Source: Arabidopsis thaliana
Lineage: Eukaryota; Streptophyta; Magnoliopsida; Brassicales; Brassicaceae
NCBI RefSeq assembly: GCF_000001735.4
Contig: NC_003070.9
Location: forward strand, 10,596,001 to 10,660,000
Direction of reading: 5' to 3'
Length of the DNA: 64,000 nucleotides
The notes beneath the pieces were generated by a model, which was not told where the DNA came from, searched no databases, and saw only the letters and a list, made by a program, of their open reading frames with translations. The position numbers and the translations under genes were made by a program. Of this stretch, positions 59,270-64,000 are shown piece after piece. Every line of letters begins with the position of its first letter. Position 1 is the stretch's first letter.

Positions 59270-62200
59270 ATGGCTTCTCGAACAACGCCTTCACGATCGA
59301 CTCCTTCACGATCAACGCCTTCTGGTAGTTCTTCTGGTGGTAGGACACGAGTTGGTAAGTATGAGCTTGGACGAACTTTGGGTGAAGGAACTTTCGCTAA
59401 GGTCAAATTCGCTAGAAATGTTGAGAATGGTGATAATGTCGCTATTAAGGTTATTGATAAAGAGAAAGTTCTGAAAAATAAGATGATCGCTCAGGTATGT
59501 ATTATACAATTCTCCAGCTGCTGTGTTCTTATTGGGAATCTGATTTACGCAGTTGTGATATAACCTTTGATTTTGGATTTTGTAGATCAAGCGTGAGATT
59601 TCGACGATGAAATTGATCAAGCACCCGAATGTCATTCGTATGTTTGAGGTTTGATTCTGATACTATAAAGCTGAATTCAAAGTTGTGTTGCACGTTTTGG
59701 TTGTTGTTGTTGTTCTATAGATTTGTGCTATAAGCTGAGATTCGTTTGAAGTTATGGAACATATTTGTGGTCCCTGGCTAATCATATGTATGTAATATAA
59801 GGGATTTGATTATTCTATGTATTTTTTTGGTATCTTTGTAGTTACAGATTCTCTTCTTCTTCTTCTTCTTCTTCTTCTTCTTCTTCTTCTTCTTCTTCTT
59901 CTTCTTCTTCTTCTTCTTCTTCTTCTTCTTCTTCTTCTTCTTCAGGTGATGGCTAGCAAAACTAAGATCTACTTCGTTTTGGAATTCGTCACTGGTGGGG
60001 AGCTTTTCGATAAAATTGTAAGATTTCATTGAAAGATGTGTTTTTTTTTTCTTAATACTATGTGGAAATGAGATCTTAATTCTTTAGAATTGTCATGTAT
60101 TAGTCAAGCAATGGGAGATTGAAGGAAGATGAGGCGAGGAAGTATTTCCAACAGCTGATTAATGCGGTTGATTATTGTCATAGCAGGGGAGTTTATCATA
60201 GAGACCTTAAGGTTAGGAATCTTACTTTGTGATCCTCTTGCATAGGGTTTCTTGTGAATCAATTGGCATCAGAATAAAAGTTTGATGTGTTTGAATCATG
60301 TTGCACATTCTGGTTGCAGCCAGAAAATTTGCTTTTGGATGCTAATGGTGCTTTGAAAGTGTCTGACTTTGGATTGAGCGCTCTACCTCAGCAAGTTCGA
60401 GTGAGCATCGAGATATTGATTTCTTTTTCTATCATTTCATTGTAAATATCATAGTTCGATAATTCAGCTACTATGGCTTCTAAGGAGAAAGATTTCCATG
60501 ATTTATTCAAAAGCTGATTTTGTGACCCTTTTTCTTTAGGAGGATGGGTTACTTCACACAACCTGTGGAACACCCAATTATGTTGCTCCGGAGGTATTAG
60601 CAACTGCTACTGAAAACTGACACACAATTTTCTCAAAACTTGAATTCTATTATTTTCTAGTCTCAGTAACCTTCTATATTTTCTCCCTAGGTAATCAACA
60701 ACAAAGGTTATGATGGAGCGAAGGCTGATTTGTGGTCTTGTGGAGTAATTCTCTTTGTTTTAATGGCTGGTTATTTACCTTTTGAAGATTCTAACCTGAC
60801 GTCGTTATATAAAAAGGTATTACGCTTGCCTCTTCTTCTTTTGCTTTTCTTTTGATACATATCATTTTACATGCTATCAGAAAGGCTTCAAGGTCTAGGT
60901 GCATTTGGGTGGCTGTATAAAAGCCTCTGTCATTTTTGTATGAGACGTATATAGCATAAAAGCCACCTGATTTTCTTTCTTCATAATTACAGATATTCAA
61001 AGCAGAATTTACTTGCCCTCCCTGGTTCTCTGCAAGTGCTAAGAAGTTAATCAAAAGAATTCTGGATCCCAATCCAGCAACGGTATATTTTTCTTACCCT
61101 ATTATATAATTTATATTAGAGGATCTCTCCTTTGAAGAGGCAAAAGCTTCTATAGGATTGAGTAGATCTGAAGGCTTACACTGATTTTTTATATTGGGCA
61201 GAGGATTACATTTGCTGAGGTCATTGAAAATGAGTGGTTTAAAAAAGGGTATAAAGCACCTAAATTTGAGAATGCTGATGTCAGCCTTGATGATGTTGAT
61301 GCAATCTTTGATGACTCAGGGGTAAGGCTAGTGTTCTTTTGTTTGTTTTTTTCGGTACTTTGTCCGGGATGATTGCTCAGTTGTTTTTGTTTGTTAATAG
61401 GAGTCTAAGAATCTTGTTGTGGAGAGGCGAGAAGAAGGACTCAAAACACCAGTAACGATGAATGCTTTTGAGCTCATCTCGACATCCCAGGGTCTCAATC
61501 TCGGTTCACTTTTCGAAAAACAAATGGTACAGAAGTCTGATACGTAAAGCTGGTCTTTAAATTTCGTCCCCCAAGGCTCTTATTTTGTTGACAATTTTTA
61601 ACTATCTTTTTGCGGTTTTGGTCAAACCTAATAAGAAGTAGCTTTGCCACAAAATTTTAGTGACCAATACTTTTCTTTGGAAGCCCGTACTTAGTTTGAT
61701 AGAAGTCGTCATTCTGATTGATAAGCTTCTCTGATTTCAGGGGCTGGTGAAACGAAAAACTCGATTTACTTCCAAATCTTCGGCTAATGAGATAGTTACA
61801 AAAATTGAGGCTGCGGCAGCACCTATGGGGTTTGATGTCAAGACAAATAACTACAAGGTTAGAATACTGTTACGTATTTACCCAATGCTGTGGAGTTGTG
61901 TATTGGTTTGTTGCTTCTGAATAGACCCTTTAACCATTTCTCAACTCCTTCAGATGAAGCTGACAGGAGAGAAATCAGGCCGCAAGGGTCAGTTGGCAGT
62001 TGCCACTGAGGTTAGCTTTCACAATGACCAGTGATCACCCTTTGTATGGTTGGCTGAACCTAATTTAAGTTAATTGACATCTACCTTCAGGTTTTTCAAG
62101 TTGCTCCATCTCTTTACATGGTTGAAATGCGAAAATCAGGGGGTGACACATTGGAATTCCACAAGGTATGCAAGGGTTATTAATGCTGATCAGGTTGTAT

Positions 62201-62524
62201 CAAACCCGAGCTTGTCAAATGGTCTTCCAGTAACTGATGTTTGAATCTTTACCTTTTTGCATCCTTTCTTGCTCTTCTTTTAGTTTTACAAGAACCTTAC
62301 CACGGGACTTAAGGACATTGTTTGGAAAACCATCGACGAAGAGAAAGAGGAAGGAACCGATGGTGGTAAGTATCTGCCTTGAATACTCTGTTTTTTAGAT
62401 AAAGCTCCTAGAAAAGGAGAAACTAACGAAACATGTAAACACAAATCCTGTTTTGTTTCTTCATGTTTCAGGTGGTACTAATGGTGCCATGGCTAACCGG
62501 ACAATTGCAAAACAGTCGACATAA
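59270..62524 (+). CDS. CIPK23: CIPK23, CBL-interacting Ser/Thr protein kinase
   Basis: Fourteen coding exons: 59270-59494, 59586-59648, 59946-60017, 60104-60211, 60320-60400, 60540-60593, 60691-60816, 60993-61082, 61202-61321, 61401-61526, 61741-61857, 61954-62010, 62091-62165, 62284-62365, and the final piece 62472-62524 (the last codon block is split, making 15 segments). Product 482 residues. Kinase features: GEGTFAKV loop at 38-45, Lys60, HRD at 152-154, DFG at 172-174, activation-loop Thr190 and APE. The NAF/FISL motif (MNAFELIS) starts at 333 and binds CBL1/CBL9; a PPI-type RKTRFTSK region follows. Known substrates include the K+ channel AKT1, the nitrate transporter NRT1.1 and SLAC1-type channels at the plasma membrane. 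Intron 2 ends in a 30-unit TTC array. Confidence 0.97.
59854..59943 (+). repeat. (TTC)30 microsatellite at CIPK23 intron 2 acceptor
   Basis: Thirty perfect TTC units run to the base before the AG acceptor (TTCAG/GTGATGGC), so the array itself is the polypyrimidine tract. On the opposite strand it is GAA. Open frames called across it are poly-Leu or poly-Lys artefacts. Confidence 0.97.
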
Positions 62525-63181
62525 GCTGTTTACTTTTTTCTAATATAGATTTTGTTCGTTATAAATTACTATAGTAGTACGGAGTGGTTTTGAAGTTAAT
62601 ACAAAAGGAAGCGTCAAGAAGTGGAGCAGAAGCAGTTTGAAACTATATTGGGGAATGGGGATTATTGATATTTTAATCATGTTTGATTCCATGGAATGTT
62701 GTGAATAGCATATGCGTGTTGCGAGGTTCTTGGCTTGAATCGATTAACCGGAAAGTAAAAGCTTTACAGATTTGGTTTTGCAATTTCTATATTGTCGGAC
62801 GCTGAGATTCGATAGATATTTCAGTTCAAATGTACTGAAAACAAACTAACACTTGTGTGTGAACCAAATCGAAATTTATTTTCATAATTTTAAAACCTGA
62901 AAAAGGAAAGCGGACTGAAAACCAATATCAGTGTAGACAAAACAAACTGAATATATAGCATGACTTGAAGTTAGTGAGATTTTAAAACCAAAATCAAGGA
63001 AAGAAAAATATCAATAAAGATTATGTCGGACCAAATACTATAACAAAAATTTAGAGATGGAAAACTTGGTGGCCAAGTTACTCTGTATTAATAATTGAGG
63101 GCGAAGAAGATGTGAACAAGAACACCAATTCTTCAATTAGGGGTTTTGTTATTCTTCTGTATTACTCTCTTGTTTATTGCT
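62525..63181. other. CIPK23 3' UTR and spacer
   Basis: The 3' UTR probably extends to about 62750. No gene is supported up to the acidic-repeat frame; a pyrimidine-rich stretch at 63145-63180 could be the end of an intron of that gene. Confidence 0.5.
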
Positions 63182-64000
63182 AAGAAACAGGTAAGGCTGT
63201 AGCTAAGAGTGTGGAGGAGGAGGAGGTTGGTCTTCATAATTTGGAAACAACTAATGTGGATGTGGATGAGGAGTTTGTTCCTCACAGTTTGGATGAAGCT
63301 AAGGCTGTTGTGGATGTTGTAGATGTGGAGGAGGAGGTTGGTCCTGTTGGTTTAGAAACAGCTAAGGCTGTTGTGGATGTGGAGAAAGAGTTTGGTCCTC
63401 GTGGTTAGTGGCGGAGGCAAAGTTTTTCTTCATGGGGGTCATTTTATATATATATATAAAGTATAAATTGTTTCAAAATAAAACTAAATAGTCTATTTTT
63501 TAATTGAAATATATATATATATATAGTTTTAGAAATGTTTCACTTTTCAATTAGAATATGCATGTTCTTCATTTTTTTTTGGTTTTCAGTTGTATTAAGT
63601 ATTTTTTATCCTCAAAATATTGTTTTTCTATCAAAATGTTTAGTATAATGTGGAGATTGATTAGTTGTTGTGTTTACCTTGATCTATGATTTTTTAATTA
63701 AAGAGATCGAATGAATATGAAAGATGTTACAGATTTTTAGCCAACAAAAATGAAAAATCAAAACTAAAGTTGTGGAAAATGAATATGTATGGGGTCAAAT
63801 ACAGAAATTGATCACATGACATGGGGGTCATTCTATAAACTTAACCCAAAATATCTACTAATTAATATATAAACTTACCTTATAATAATAAAAATATAAA
63901 GTTCATGGGGGTCAATTGACCCCCCTCCTTATATGCTACCTCCGCCACTGCTTGTAGTTTAGATGAAGCTAAGATTGTTGTTACTACTGAAGATCTTGAA
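63182..64000 (+). pseudogene. acidic-repeat reading frame, interrupted by a hAT-like element (runs off the window)
   Basis: From 63182 an open frame without an ATG encodes imperfect repeats of about 18-23 residues of the form LDEAKAVVDV...EEEVGPVG and LETAKAVVDVEKEFGPRG. It meets a stop at 63406-63408 in the inserted element. Removing the element and one 8-bp duplication continues the frame as GPRGLDEAKIVV to the window end at 64000, restoring the repeat register. The frame could be an internal exon, with the pyrimidine-rich tract and AG around 63175-63189 as acceptor. The protein family is not recognised; Glu/Val-rich content only suggests a disordered or coiled segment. Gene status (active, spliced around, or dead) is open. 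Confidence 0.5.
63406..63950 (+). mobile_element. 545-bp hAT-like MITE
   Basis: Termini are TAGTGGCGGAGG at the left and CCTCCGCCACTG at the right: an inverted repeat differing at the outermost base. Flanking 8-bp duplications are CTCGTGGT (63398-63405) and CTTGTAGT (63951-63958), 6 of 8 matching and differing only by transitions. The 8-bp size and CAGTGGCGG-type end fit hAT elements. The interior is AT-rich and non-coding, with three copies of CATGGGGGTCA. The empty site stays in frame. Confidence 0.75.

Noticed and set aside
59778..60032. Open frames of poly-Leu (plus) and poly-Lys (minus) at the TTC array
   Set aside because: They are translations of the 30-unit TTC microsatellite inside CIPK23 intron 2, not genes.
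1..64000. CRISPR arrays, prokaryotic operons or phage-like modules
   Set aside because: Nothing of the kind; this is intron-bearing plant nuclear DNA, and the tandem repeats found are microsatellites, minisatellites or transposon parts.

Overview
The window is plant nuclear DNA: AT-rich, with intron-rich genes separated by long intergenic stretches and several transposon classes. I recognise JAZ8, TCP24, INT2, an eEF1B-beta subunit and CIPK23 in this order, which is the gene order of Arabidopsis thaliana chromosome 1 (about At1g30135 to At1g30270, named from memory). No database was searched. The spliced models reproduce the remembered protein lengths: 131, 324, 580, 231 and 482 residues.

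Layout. 0.5-3.5 kb: JAZ8 (jasmonate repressor), a small Helitron, and a two-exon Myb/SANT-like gene. 4-9.2 kb: a non-coding segment with an inverted copy near 19-20.7 kb, then a small unrecognised gene split by a 2.4-kb CACTA element. 10.3-13.5 kb: two tail-to-tail DUF295 genes with mitochondrial-type presequences. 14.3-18.2 kb: a Ty1/copia element with identical 156-bp LTRs but most of its reverse transcriptase deleted, followed by a LINE remnant. 18.9-29 kb: mostly gene-poor, with duplicated non-coding segments and one DUF4408/DUF761 gene. 29-34 kb: an F-box gene and TCP24 (minus strand) with its miR319 site. 37-39.4 kb: INT2 (minus). 43.3-49.8 kb: eEF1B-beta (plus) and a 13-exon PELP1/RIX1-like gene (minus). 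51-55.5 kb: two small unrecognised plant genes. 59.3-62.5 kb: CIPK23. 63.2 kb to the end: an acidic-repeat reading frame split by a small hAT-like element.

The genes do not form one pathway. They cover jasmonate signalling, leaf development (TCP24/miR319), inositol transport, translation elongation and ribosome biogenesis, and CBL-dependent ion-channel control. I see no undescribed multi-gene system. The most informative findings are structural: two transposon insertions whose empty sites can be read from the sequence and restore open frames, a 30-unit TTC array at a CIPK23 splice acceptor, a competing JAZ8 splice acceptor, and a promoter-conserved DUF295 inverted pair.
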